Assembly: GCF_002243175.1 (NCBI RefSeq)
Contig: NZ_NDYF01000013.1
Coordinates: forward strand, 1 to 64,000
Source of the DNA: Finegoldia magna_J
GTDB taxonomy: Bacteria > Bacillota > Clostridia > Tissierellales > Peptoniphilaceae
Direction: 5' to 3'
Length of the DNA: 64,000 nt
Made by a program: the position numbers and the translations under genes. Positions within the stretch are counted from its first letter, which is position 1; each line of letters starts with the position of its first letter. The notes below the pieces were generated by a model. That model did not search any database, had not been told where the DNA came from, and saw only the letters and a list, made by a program, of their open reading frames with translations. This document shows positions 9,721-17,993 of this stretch, piece by piece.

Positions 9721-10707
9721 TTATTTTTGTTCAACTTTGTAGTATAAATCCAATTTATTTGCTAATTTTTCGAAATTTTCTTCTTTTTTCCCGATATATA
9801 CACCATTTTGTATAGATGTCGTAAGAAGTTTATTGGTAGTCTTGTCTACATTGCCTTCATTTACTAAAATATTTACGTAATTTTTTTGTAGACTAACATA
9901 CGATGCCAATAAAGATGTTCTAATATCTTTGTGTTCGGTAAATATAATTTTAGAATACTTAATATCACTGTTTTGAACATAATTTGCATCATAGACCGAT
10001 TTGTAATCATTTCGTGTAACCTTGAAGCCATTTTGTTTTAATTTCTCGTCGTATTCACTACTTATAATCGATGTAGGTTGATCTATCAAAATATTTGAAA
10101 TTCCCTTATCAATAGCAAACTTTGTAATTGAATCGTCAAATTTCTTACCTTGTACAAATGTAATTGCGTATCCATTTTTAAGATAGTAACCCATCTTTGC
10201 TTGAATAAAATTGAAATTGGACAAATCGCTAATAACTAAAGTATCCGTAGGATTCAAATTCGTGTTTTCTTTGATTACATTCTTGGACACTTCGACGCGA
10301 TCTCTGCCATCAATTCTTGTAACCAACAAACCGCTCAATTTCAAATTATCAGAGATTTCTTCTGAAACTGATTTTGGTCCGCCTATGATATATACATTTT
10401 TCGCTTTCAACCTATTAGCTTCATTTAATATCGGACTTTCTTTCTTTATATATGCTCCATCATTTTGAATAAGCAAAATCGCAGCCTTATTCTTATATGC
10501 AAAACTTAGGGCTGAAATTATGTCGCTTTCCTTTTTTTCATTTACTATGACTAAGTTTGCGTTTTTGTCGTAAACTTCTTCAGTCAATTTTTCTGACAAA
10601 TCGGAACAGTCTTTCTCAATTATTTTATCCAGAACTACATCCGTATTCGCAAGTGATTTTGTCGATAAAAACAACAAACACATACACAAAATTAAAATTC
10701 TTTTCAT
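9721..10707 (-). CDS. Secreted protein built of cell-wall-binding type 2 (CWB2) repeats
   Basis: This 328-aa protein begins with a clear signal peptide (MKRILILCMCLLFLSTKSLA) and the rest resembles CWB2 repeats. The best match is VYIIGGPKSVSEEI followed by VTRIDGRDRVEVSKN around residues 110-145, the classic repeat motif. Two more diverged copies are likely. CWB2 modules anchor proteins to secondary wall polymers in clostridia-related bacteria. There is no extra catalytic domain, so it may be a structural or adaptor wall protein. It diverges from an AraC-type regulator with a shared promoter region, which suggests that regulator controls it. The precise role is unknown. Confidence 0.75.
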   Translation of the reverse strand: MKRILILCMCLLFLSTKSLANTDVVLDKIIEKDCSDLSEKLTEEVYDKNANLVIVNEKKESDIISALSFAYKNKAAILLIQNDGAYIKKESPILNEANRLKAKNVYIIGGPKSVSEEISDNLKLSGLLVTRIDGRDRVEVSKNVIKENTNLNPTDTLVISDLSNFNFIQAKMGYYLKNGYAITFVQGKKFDDSITKFAIDKGISNILIDQPTSIISSEYDEKLKQNGFKVTRNDYKSVYDANYVQNSDIKYSKIIFTEHKDIRTSLLASYVSLQKNYVNILVNEGNVDKTTNKLLTTSIQNGVYIGKKEENFEKLANKLDLYYKVEQK

Positions 10708-10723
10708 AATTACCTCTCCATTA

Positions 10724-10797
10724 ATTATATATTAAAATCAAATCAAATTGCAAAAATGTATCATTTCTTGCAATTTCAAGCAAATTAGTTATATAAT
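10724..10797. promoter_or_regulatory. Mirror-symmetric divergent promoter region
   Basis: On the minus strand, TTGCAA (10748-10753) and TATAAT (10724-10729) are 18 bp apart and face the CWB2 gene. On the plus strand, TTGCAA (10768-10773) and TATAAT (10792-10797) are also 18 bp apart and face the araC-type gene. The two -35 boxes form an inverted repeat (ATTGCAA, 14 bp, TTGCAAT), which could double as the regulator's operator. Confidence 0.7.
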
Positions 10798-10833
10798 TAA
10801 TTCGTAACACTCAAAAAATGAAAGGAATTTTAT

Positions 10834-11496
10834 ATGTTCGAATTGGAATCAAAGTTAATAAAGGCTGTTCAGATAAAATCAAACAAAAAAGCACATGATT
10901 TAGCTGAAGAAATACTAAAAAATTGGGAAGATTCTGAAACTAATATTAGATCCCAAAAGAACACAATTATTCAGTTATTAGCGATATTTTCATGGAATCA
11001 GATGAAAAATATAAACGATTCTCAAAGTTTAAAATATTGTGAAAATGAAAAAAACAAACTATTATATAAAGTAGAAAATAATGAATCTGAAAACACCAGT
11101 GAAATACTTCACGAAATCGTAGAATATTACACTACAAACCAAAATATATTTACAAAGGGTTGTGAAAACCCATTAATCAGAAGGGCATTGGATTACATTT
11201 ACAATAACAGTGAGCAGAAGATTTCTCTGGATATTCTGTCTGATCACTTGCACGTGTCAAAAAGCTATTTGTCGACATTGATTTGTCAAAACACGGGAAG
11301 CAATCTTCCAAATATTTTGACTACTTTTAGAATAGAAAAAAGTCTACTGCTTTTGACTTACACCGACAAATCCGTTAGCGAGATTTCAAAAGAAGTTGGG
11401 TTTCAATCTGATTCATATTTTTGTCAACAATTCAAAAATATAAAACAAATTACACCTAAAAAGTTTAGAACAATAACAAAGCGTGACCTATATTAA
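10834..11496 (+). CDS. AraC-family transcriptional regulator
   Basis: This 220-aa protein has a C-terminal AraC/XylS double helix-turn-helix (about residues 118-216). The region carries ISLDILSDHLHVSKSYLS in the first HTH, and SVSEISKEVGFQSDSYF with QFKNIKQITPKKFR in the second, both strong family motifs. The N-terminal 110 residues have no recognised ligand-binding fold. Instead they are helical and resemble the short leader of YesN-like regulators. It starts after a GAAAGGAA site and diverges from the CWB2 gene, its likely target. A terminator stem begins within the last codons. Confidence 0.88.
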   Translation: MFELESKLIKAVQIKSNKKAHDLAEEILKNWEDSETNIRSQKNTIIQLLAIFSWNQMKNINDSQSLKYCENEKNKLLYKVENNESENTSEILHEIVEYYTTNQNIFTKGCENPLIRRALDYIYNNSEQKISLDILSDHLHVSKSYLSTLICQNTGSNLPNILTTFRIEKSLLLLTYTDKSVSEISKEVGFQSDSYFCQQFKNIKQITPKKFRTITKRDLY

Positions 11497-11512
11497 GGCC
11501 ACGCTGTTTTTA
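11480..11512 (+). terminator. Terminator between araC-type gene and feo operon
   Basis: A 9-bp stem (11480-11488 with 11497-11505, one G-U pair) is followed by GTTTTTATT on the plus strand. The left arm lies inside the final codons of the araC-type gene. On the minus strand it is followed by TTTGTTATTG, so it may serve the convergent feo operon too. Confidence 0.75.
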
Positions 11513-11650
11513 TTATTTATTATAATTATTAGAATGAGGGCAAGAACTGGAGCCGCAATCACAGCTGCCACCTTTTTTAATAATACGACGCACTGCAAAA
11601 ACAACTGCCGTCGCAATTATTATTAATATTATTATATCTGCAATATTCAA
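11513..11650 (-). CDS. FeoB-associated Cys-rich membrane protein (45 aa)
   Basis: This short gene translates to 45 residues. It has one membrane helix (IIILIIIATAVVFAVRRII, residues 6-24), then a basic patch and a cysteine cluster, GGSCDCGSSSCPHS. That layout matches the FeoB-associated Cys-rich membrane proteins that follow feoB in many Firmicutes. The start is TTG at 11648-11650, supported by an AGAAGGTGA site 5 bases upstream. It begins 27 bases after the feoB stop. It may occupy the place of FeoC in the ferrous-iron uptake complex, but its biochemical role is not known. Confidence 0.85.
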   Translation of the reverse strand: MNIADIIILIIIATAVVFAVRRIIKKGGSCDCGSSSCPHSNNYNK

Positions 11651-11677
11651 AAAATCACCTTCTTTTAAATTCTATCT

Positions 11678-13807
11678 CTATTCTACTGCTCTTTTTGATT
11701 GATTGTTTTTGTATTTATCTTTTCTAAATATCAAATACAACATTCCAACAAATACTACAAGTGCTATTCCTGTCATTATTGTAAATGGTTGTTTTACTAC
11801 CAACACATTTAAGAATTGAAATACCATGAATGCAATTAGATAAGCAAATATAATTTGATAAATAATCGCAAATGCTGTCCATTTAGAAGAATTCATTTCT
11901 TCTTTTATAGCACCAACTGCCGCAAAACAAGGAACTGTTAATTGGTTGAATACCAAGAAACTCAAAGCAGATGCTATAGTGAAGTTACTTTTTACCAAAT
12001 CAGCTATTTTAGCTGTATCATCACCTACACCAGAAACTATTCCGTAAACGCTGACTACCATTTCTTTAGCAACAGTTCCTAAGAATGAAGCTACAGTTGC
12101 AGTCCAATTTCCGAATCCTAATGGAGCAAATAATGGCGCGAATATTTTTCCGATGAACGCCAATATAGTATCGGTACTATCATCAGCGAAATGAACAAAT
12201 TCTCCCTTAACAGAAATATTTTGTAAAATCCAAACGCAAATTGATGCAACTAAGATTATTGTACCTGCTTTTATGATAAATGATTTAGTTCTATCCCAAG
12301 TTACACGCAAAACATTTGAAACAGTTGGTTTGTGATATTCAGGAAGTTCCATTACAAATGGTGCAGGTTCTCCTGAAAAAGCTTTTGTCTTTTTCAAAAT
12401 AAGGCCACTGATTATTACTGCCAAAATTCCTGTAAAATACAATAATGGAGCAAACCACCATTGACCGAAAATCGCTGCTGCAAATAATGCTATGATTTCT
12501 GTTTTTGCACCGCAAGGCATGAATGATGCAACGATGATAGTCATTTTTCTGTCGTTTTCATTTTCAATAGTTCTTGTTGCCATAATTCCTGGAACTGAAC
12601 AACCAGTACCAATTAAGATTGGAATAAATGATTTACCAGATAAACCAAATTTTCTGAACATTCTATCCAACATAAATGCGATTCTTGACATGTATCCTAT
12701 ATCTTCTAAAATAGCTAACAATAATTCCAACGTTGCAACCAAAGGCAAGAATCCCAATACTGCACCAACGCCGGCAACAATACCATCAACAACAAGGCTT
12801 GTTACCCATTCGCTAGTTCCGATTGCTTCTAATCCTTTTGTAGCTAAATCAGCTAATGCAGTTCCCATCACAGTATCTGCCCACCAATCGTGGAATGGAG
12901 GACCACCAACAACCTTTACCGCAATAAAGTAAACGGCTATCATTATCAATACGAAAATTGGTAATGCCAAAAATCTGTTAGTAACCACCCTGTCGATTTT
13001 ATCACTAGTTGTTAATCCCGATCTTCCTTTTTGTACAGAATCTGAAATTACTGAAGTAATGAATGTATATCTTTCATCTGTAATTATGGATTCACCATCA
13101 TCATCGTATTCTTCTTCAATTTTCGAAACAATTTCTTCAACTTTTGCTTTTTCTTCATCAGTGATATGAACAGCTTGTAATGCTTTTTCATCTCTTTCCA
13201 AAGCTTTTACAGCAAACCATCTTTTTGATTCAGAATTTTTAATGGATTCTACACTATTTTCTATTTCAGTAAGCACATTTTCAATTTCATCACTAAATGA
13301 TTTTATCGATTCATGATGAGATTTCACTTGTTTTTGTGCAACTTCAATTAATTCATCCAAGTTTAATTTTTTAAGTGCTGATACTTCAACTATTGGAATT
13401 CCCAATTTTTCAGATATTAGTTTTGTGTTTAATTTATCGTTATTTTTCTTAACGACATCCATCATATTAAATGCCAAAACCATTGGAATTCCAATTTCAG
13501 ATAATTGTGTTGTAAGATACAAGTTTCTTTCAATATTTGAAGCATCCACAACATCAATAATTACATCTGGTTTCTCGTTTATTAAGTAATTTCTACTAAC
13601 AACTTCTTCCAAAGTATATGGAGAAAGCGAGTAAATTCCCGGTAAGTCGGTAATTTTAATATCTTTGTTATTTTTTAAGGTTCCCTCTTTTTTTTCTACA
13701 GTAACGCCTGGCCAGTTACCAACATATTGATTGGATCCTGTCAATGCGTTAAACATAGTAGATTTACCACTATTAGGGTTACCTGCTAAAGCAATTCTAA
13801 TTGACAT
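11678..13807 (-). CDS. feoB: Ferrous iron transport GTPase FeoB
   Basis: This 709-aa protein joins a cytoplasmic G domain to a polytopic membrane domain. G1 is GNPNSGKSTMFNALTG at residues 9-24, G3 is DLPGIYSL near 54, and G4 is NMMD near 114. After a helical spacer come the two Gate domains, with conserved GTGCSVPG near 400 and MPCGAKTE near 430. It drives Fe2+ uptake. Two feoA genes lie upstream and a Cys-rich membrane peptide gene lies downstream, all on one likely mRNA. The length is normal for the family. Confidence 0.97.
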   Translation of the reverse strand: MSIRIALAGNPNSGKSTMFNALTGSNQYVGNWPGVTVEKKEGTLKNNKDIKITDLPGIYSLSPYTLEEVVSRNYLINEKPDVIIDVVDASNIERNLYLTTQLSEIGIPMVLAFNMMDVVKKNNDKLNTKLISEKLGIPIVEVSALKKLNLDELIEVAQKQVKSHHESIKSFSDEIENVLTEIENSVESIKNSESKRWFAVKALERDEKALQAVHITDEEKAKVEEIVSKIEEEYDDDGESIITDERYTFITSVISDSVQKGRSGLTTSDKIDRVVTNRFLALPIFVLIMIAVYFIAVKVVGGPPFHDWWADTVMGTALADLATKGLEAIGTSEWVTSLVVDGIVAGVGAVLGFLPLVATLELLLAILEDIGYMSRIAFMLDRMFRKFGLSGKSFIPILIGTGCSVPGIMATRTIENENDRKMTIIVASFMPCGAKTEIIALFAAAIFGQWWFAPLLYFTGILAVIISGLILKKTKAFSGEPAPFVMELPEYHKPTVSNVLRVTWDRTKSFIIKAGTIILVASICVWILQNISVKGEFVHFADDSTDTILAFIGKIFAPLFAPLGFGNWTATVASFLGTVAKEMVVSVYGIVSGVGDDTAKIADLVKSNFTIASALSFLVFNQLTVPCFAAVGAIKEEMNSSKWTAFAIIYQIIFAYLIAFMVFQFLNVLVVKQPFTIMTGIALVVFVGMLYLIFRKDKYKNNQSKRAVE

Positions 13808-13819
13808 AAGTCCTCCTAA

Positions 13820-14062
13820 TTATTTATTTATCAATTCTATTAAAATATTTTCTGCATCATCTTTTCTAAGACTCAACTCATATCCTCTCAAATTGATTTG
13901 AACTGGATCTCCTAACGGTGCTACTTTTCTGATATAGATTTCTACATTTTTTGTAATACCCATATCCATTATTCTTCTTTTAACAGGACCTTTTCCTAAA
14001 ATCTTAACAATCCTGTAGTATTTTCCTACTTCGGCATGCTTAAGATTCATTTCGTTATCCAC
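13820..14062 (-). CDS. feoA: FeoA domain protein, second copy
   Basis: This 80-aa protein is a single SH3-like FeoA domain. Hallmarks include GKYYRIVKILGKGPVKRRIMDMG and the C-terminal QINLRGYELSLRKDDAENI, in which the usual Gly-Tyr-x-Leu-x-Leu-Arg motif is kept. FeoA stimulates or gates FeoB. It lies 12 bases before feoB and 28 bases after the first feoA copy, so it is the FeoB-proximal one. The two copies are strongly diverged in sequence, which suggests they are not functionally equivalent. Confidence 0.9.
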   Translation of the reverse strand: MDNEMNLKHAEVGKYYRIVKILGKGPVKRRIMDMGITKNVEIYIRKVAPLGDPVQINLRGYELSLRKDDAENILIELINK

Positions 14063-14090
14063 TTTATGTATCCTCCTTGATAAAATATCA

Positions 14091-14315
14091 TTAAATATGA
14101 TTTACCATAATTCTCATAGCTATATCTTTTCCTATAGCCACTCTTGAACCTTTGATTTTAACTATCAAATTTCCGTGGCTTTCTGAAACAACACTCACGA
14201 GCGCCCCTTCAACAAAGCCCATATTATTCAACAGTTTTTTTTGTGAATCATTTTTTATTTTTTTTATTTTTACGATTTCAAAATCTTCATTGAGTGGCAC
14301 TAATGCCAAATTCAT
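14091..14315 (-). CDS. feoA: FeoA domain protein, first copy
   Basis: This 74-aa protein is a single FeoA domain: NDSQKKLLNNMGFVEGALVSVV, then GNLIVKIKGSRVAIGKDIAMRIMV, ending in a conserved Ile/Val-rich strand. It is the promoter-proximal gene of the feo operon, with a GAGGGTGAT site before the ATG. Tandem feoA genes ahead of feoB are common in clostridia-like bacteria. Confidence 0.9.
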   Translation of the reverse strand: MNLALVPLNEDFEIVKIKKIKNDSQKKLLNNMGFVEGALVSVVSESHGNLIVKIKGSRVAIGKDIAMRIMVNHI

Positions 14316-14327
14316 TTAATCACCCTC

Positions 14328-14343
14328 ATTTAAACGTTTAAAT
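14328..14343. promoter_or_regulatory. 16-bp perfect palindrome in the feoA leader
   Basis: ATTTAAACGTTTAAAT is a perfect 16-bp palindrome between the -10 box and the feoA start codon. Its place just downstream of the likely transcription start fits an operator for an iron-responsive repressor. It does not match the classic Fur 19-mer or DtxR consensus, so the regulator is unnamed. Confidence 0.45.
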
Positions 14344-14356
14344 CTATTACATTGAT

Positions 14357-14385
14357 ATTATATTGATAAAGAGTATTAATGTCAA
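14357..14385 (-). promoter_or_regulatory. Consensus promoter of the feo operon
   Basis: On the minus strand, TTGACA (14380-14385) and TATAAT (14357-14362) are separated by exactly 17 bp: both hexamers match the sigma-A consensus perfectly. An imperfect inverted repeat (ATTAATA, 5 bp, TATCAAT) lies across the spacer and could bind a metal-dependent repressor. Such a strong promoter would need tight repression. Confidence 0.85.
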
Positions 14386-14443
14386 GTGAAAATCATTATT
14401 ATTTTTTCATTTGTTACAAAATTATTGCAATTTGCTAATAAAA

Positions 14444-14472
14444 TTTACACTACATTTTATATTTGATATAAT
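14444..14472 (+). promoter_or_regulatory. Promoter of glmS
   Basis: TTTACA (14444-14449) and TATAAT (14467-14472) are 17 bp apart on the plus strand. Transcription would start about 20 bases before the ribozyme cleavage site, as expected for glmS leaders. Confidence 0.8.
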
Positions 14473-14496
14473 ATCTCAAGAGATAAAAACAAAAAA

Positions 14497-14605
14497 GCGC
14501 CAGACCTTTACGGTTAACGAGGGATAGAGTTATCGAATTTTTCGGCGGGAGCTCTATAGGTAACACAGCCTTAGCATTTAACAAAGTTCAAGAGCAATTT
14601 TGAAA
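14497..14605 (+). ncRNA. glmS ribozyme (glucosamine-6-phosphate-responsive)
   Basis: The leader holds the conserved glmS ribozyme core. It includes AAGCGCCAGA at the 5' end, ACGAGG near 14517, the CGAATTTTTCGGCGGGAGC block near 14534-14553, and the distal P4 hairpin GTTCAAGAGC with its partner TTTTGAAAC. Self-cleavage should occur between A14496 and G14497. Known family behaviour is that glucosamine-6-phosphate acts as cofactor for cleavage, and the cut mRNA is then degraded, so the product of GlmS represses its own synthesis. The 3' boundary is approximate. Confidence 0.95.
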
Positions 14606-14649
14606 CAAAAATAATGAAGTGTATCTCTAAAAAATTTGGAGGTAAATAT

Positions 14650-16470
14650 ATGTGCGGAATAGTATGTTATAACGGCGAAAAATCAGCCGTAGAAATCATA
14701 TTAAACGGATTAAAATCTCTGGAATACAGAGGTTATGATTCAAGCGGTATTTCTGTAGTAACAGATAAAATCGAAACAGTAAAAAGAAAAGGAAAATTGC
14801 AAAATTTAATAGATTCTATCGATGAAATCGACAACAACGCAAGTGTCGGAATCGGTCACATTAGATGGGCAACTCACGGTGAACCAAATGAAATTAACGC
14901 TCACCCACAAGTAAGTGAAGATGGTAAATTCTCAGTTGTTCACAACGGTATTATCGAAAATTACAAAGAATTAAAAAAAGAATTAGAAGATAATGGCTAC
15001 ACTTTCAAATCAACTACAGACACAGAAATTGTTGTTGCATTGATTAGCCAGTACTATAAAGACGATTTATTAGAAGCAGTAAAATCTACAATCAAAAGAT
15101 TAAAGGGAGCTTATGCATTAGGAATTGTTTCAGAATACGAAAAAGACAAACTAATCGCTGTAAGAAAAGAATCTCCGTTGATTTTAGGAAAATGTGACGA
15201 CGGAATAATTCTAGCAAGTGATATTCCTTCTGTTTTAAAATACACAAGAGACATCGTGTATTTGGAAAATGGAGACATCGTAGAAATAGATAAGAAAAAT
15301 TACACAATTTACGATAAAGATTTCGAAAAAGTAGATCGTGAAGTTAAAACTGTAAACATGACAATTGATCAAGCTAGTAAAGGTGGCTATGAGCATTTTA
15401 TGTTAAAAGAAATTCACGAACAACCAGAAGTTGTTAAGAAGACTTTGGAGGTTAATGTAAAAAATAACGTAATAGATTTTGCAGAAAATTCATTAACTAA
15501 AGAAGAATTATCGAAAATAAACAAAGTATACATCGTTGCATGTGGTACAGCTTATCATGCGGGTGAAGTTGGTAAAGTTGCTATTGAAAAATTGGCAAAA
15601 ATACCTGTAATTACTGATATCGCATCAGAATTCAGATACAACGATCCATTTATCGACGAAAACACTCTAGTGATTTTGATTTCTCAATCAGGAGAAACTG
15701 CTGATACATTGGCAGCTCTTAGAGAATCCAAAAACAAAGGCGCAAAAATCTTAGCAGTTACAAACGTAGTTGGCTCATCAATAGCAAGAGAAGCTGACAA
15801 GGTTATCTACACTTTGGCAGGTCCAGAAATTGCAGTAGCTAGTACTAAAGCATACATTTCACAATTAGTAACAGTGATAATGTTGGCTTTGGATTTTGCA
15901 AAGAAATTAGGCACAATTGAAGATTCTGAATATTCAAAATACATCGAAGAATTAAAAACAATGCCTGAAAAAATAGATGAAACATTAAAATCAGAATCAA
16001 TAACTGAAAGAATAGCTGAAGCTATCAAGGAAGATAAATCGATGTTCTTTATCGGACGTGGATTGGACTTCTTGAGTGTAAAAGAAGGAGCTTTAAAATT
16101 AAAAGAAATTTCCTACATTCACACTGAAGCATTCCCTGCAGGAGAATTAAAACACGGTTCAATCGCTTTGATAGAACAAAACACTCCAGCATTATCAGTT
16201 ATTACACAATCAAAATTAGCTGAAAAGACAATTTCAAATGTTCAAGAAGTTGTGACAAGAGGAGCGAAAGTATTCACAATCACAGTTGAAGGAAATGACA
16301 ATATGAAAGATTTCTCAGAAGAAATCATCTTCATTCCTAAAACTTTAGAATTATTGTATCCAATACTTTCAGTAGTCCCTGAACAATTGTTGGGATATCA
16401 TACTTCCTTAAAAAAAGGCTTAGATGTAGATAAACCACGTAACTTAGCAAAATCAGTAACAGTTGAATAA
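14650..16470 (+). CDS. glmS: Glutamine-fructose-6-phosphate aminotransferase (isomerizing)
   Basis: This 606-aa enzyme makes glucosamine-6-phosphate for peptidoglycan. It begins MCGIVCYNG: after Met removal, Cys1 is the glutaminase nucleophile. I therefore chose this ATG (14650, behind TTTGGAGG) over an in-frame ATG 36 bases upstream. The N-terminal glutaminase domain (to about 240) has RGYDSSG, the RWATHG loop and HNGIIENY. Two SIS isomerase domains follow (ISQSGETADT, ALKLKEISYIHTEA), and the C-terminus ends DKPRNLAKSVTVE as usual. The ribozyme in its leader controls it, and GlmM at 22.4 kb is the next pathway step. Confidence 0.97.
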   Translation: MCGIVCYNGEKSAVEIILNGLKSLEYRGYDSSGISVVTDKIETVKRKGKLQNLIDSIDEIDNNASVGIGHIRWATHGEPNEINAHPQVSEDGKFSVVHNGIIENYKELKKELEDNGYTFKSTTDTEIVVALISQYYKDDLLEAVKSTIKRLKGAYALGIVSEYEKDKLIAVRKESPLILGKCDDGIILASDIPSVLKYTRDIVYLENGDIVEIDKKNYTIYDKDFEKVDREVKTVNMTIDQASKGGYEHFMLKEIHEQPEVVKKTLEVNVKNNVIDFAENSLTKEELSKINKVYIVACGTAYHAGEVGKVAIEKLAKIPVITDIASEFRYNDPFIDENTLVILISQSGETADTLAALRESKNKGAKILAVTNVVGSSIAREADKVIYTLAGPEIAVASTKAYISQLVTVIMLALDFAKKLGTIEDSEYSKYIEELKTMPEKIDETLKSESITERIAEAIKEDKSMFFIGRGLDFLSVKEGALKLKEISYIHTEAFPAGELKHGSIALIEQNTPALSVITQSKLAEKTISNVQEVVTRGAKVFTITVEGNDNMKDFSEEIIFIPKTLELLYPILSVVPEQLLGYHTSLKKGLDVDKPRNLAKSVTVE

Positions 16471-16477
16471 AAAATAC

Positions 16478-16511
16478 GGAGTCCTCATTTTAAAGTGAGA
16501 ACTCCTTTTTT
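16478..16511 (+). terminator. Terminator between glmS and rimI-tsaD
   Basis: A GC-containing stem (16478-16505) with a T-run at 16506-16511 follows the glmS stop codon. The minus strand also has a T-rich tail after the stem, so it can serve the converging tsaD gene as well. Confidence 0.85.
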
Positions 16512-16541
16512 AATGTTAATATTTAATTTTATAGCTACATT

Positions 16542-17993
16542 TTATAATTCTAAATTAGGATAAACTTTCAAATCAAGTCCATCTTGTTTTCCGTTGATAT
16601 AATCATAGTATCCAGCAGTTGCAATCATTGCAGCGTTATCTGTGCACAAGATTTTATCTGGAAAATACACTTGTATTCCTTTTTCTTCTGCTTTTTCCAA
16701 AACTCTCTCTTTTAATCTAGAATTTGCTGCTACTCCACCACTTAGTACGAAAGTTTTTTGATTTTTTTCTTCTAATAATCTAAAAGATTTTTCAACCAAA
16801 ACATCTATGACAGCTTCTTGGAAAGATGCTGCAACATCTTCTTTTATTATTTCTTCGGTTTTTTGATTTTTATTGTTCAAATAATTTAGAACAGCTGTTT
16901 TCAATCCACTAAAACTAAAATCGTAGCTGTCTTTTTCAAGCATTACTCTTGGAAAATCTATCGCTGTTGGATTTCCTTGTTTTGCAAGCCTGTCAATAAC
17001 AGGCCCACCTGGATATTCCAATCCCAACGCACGTGCAACTTTATCATAGCTTTCACCACAAGCGTCATCTCTTGTAGAGCCAATTATTTCGTAATTTTGA
17101 TAATCTATAACATCTATTAAATAAGTGTGTCCGCCAGATACAACCAAGGAAATAAATGGTGGTTCTAATTCTTTGTGGCTAATGTAGTTTGCACAAATGT
17201 GGCCTTGCATGTGATTTACCCCTACAAGAGGCTTCTTCAAACAATAGCTCAATGATTTTGCACAAGAAATCCCAACTAATAATGCACCAATAAGTCCGGG
17301 ACCTTTTGTAACGCAAATTACATCAATATCTTTCAATGATAAACCTGCTTCGTCCAAAGATTGTTGCAAAATAGAGTTCATTGCTTCTAAGTGAAGACGG
17401 CTCGCAACTTCCGGAACCACACCACCATATCTTTTGTGTACATCTATTTGAGAAGAAATCACATTACTCAACACTTCTCTTCCATTTTTTACAATCGCAA
17501 CGCTTGTTTCATCACAAGATGTTTCAATTGCAAGCGTAATTATATTTTCTTTAATATCATCCATATTCAACATCATCCTCAATGCGTCCTCTTTTGGAGT
17601 TTCGTAATATCCGTTAATTCTGCCGTTTTTTTGAAATCCAAATTTCGTGTAAAGATTAATTGCTTCAAAGTTAGACTCTCTAACTTCCAAGAAAATATTT
17701 TTGACATTTTCCTTTTTGCAAAAATCTAACATAAATTTTATAAATTCAGTTGCAATCCCACAGTTTCTGCAACTTTTTTTCACAGAAATTGTTTGTAATT
17801 CAGCTTCATCAACAACTATTGAAAATCCAATAATCCCCACGATTTTGCCTTCTTTTTCTCCGATAAAATAATGATTACATTCATTTTTCAAACAAGCTTC
17901 GTATCCTATTTTGCTCCAAGCATCTGAAAAACTTTCCCTTTCAATTTCTACAACATCATCCAAATCAAAGGAATCCATCTGTCTAATTATCAT
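16542..17993 (-). CDS. tsaD: RimI acetyltransferase fused to TsaD t6A synthase
   Basis: This 483-aa protein joins two enzymes that are usually separate. Residues 1-143 are a GNAT N-acetyltransferase of the RimI type (acetyl-CoA loop region KKSCRNCGIATEF, then LEVRESNFEAINLYTKFGF). Residues 149-483 are a full-length TsaD, which transfers threonylcarbamoyl to A37 of ANN-decoding tRNAs. It has ETSCDETS at 157-164, the metal-binding HMQGH motif, and SGGHT. It overlaps tsaB by 11 bases and follows tsaE, so the unit holds the tsaE-tsaB-tsaD set. An internal ATG at residue 144, with AGGATG nearby, could give separate TsaD. Confidence 0.95.
   Translation of the reverse strand: MIIRQMDSFDLDDVVEIERESFSDAWSKIGYEACLKNECNHYFIGEKEGKIVGIIGFSIVVDEAELQTISVKKSCRNCGIATEFIKFMLDFCKKENVKNIFLEVRESNFEAINLYTKFGFQKNGRINGYYETPKEDALRMMLNMDDIKENIITLAIETSCDETSVAIVKNGREVLSNVISSQIDVHKRYGGVVPEVASRLHLEAMNSILQQSLDEAGLSLKDIDVICVTKGPGLIGALLVGISCAKSLSYCLKKPLVGVNHMQGHICANYISHKELEPPFISLVVSGGHTYLIDVIDYQNYEIIGSTRDDACGESYDKVARALGLEYPGGPVIDRLAKQGNPTAIDFPRVMLEKDSYDFSFSGLKTAVLNYLNNKNQKTEEIIKEDVAASFQEAVIDVLVEKSFRLLEEKNQKTFVLSGGVAANSRLKERVLEKAEEKGIQVYFPDKILCTDNAAMIATAGYYDYINGKQDGLDLKVYPNLEL

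Noticed and set aside
12492..12932. Plus-strand reading frame opposite feoB
   Set aside because: It is antisense to conserved FeoB motifs and has no start signals.
14614..14649. Upstream in-frame ATG for glmS
   Set aside because: It would bury Cys1, the catalytic nucleophile, and lacks the GGAGG site that precedes the internal ATG.
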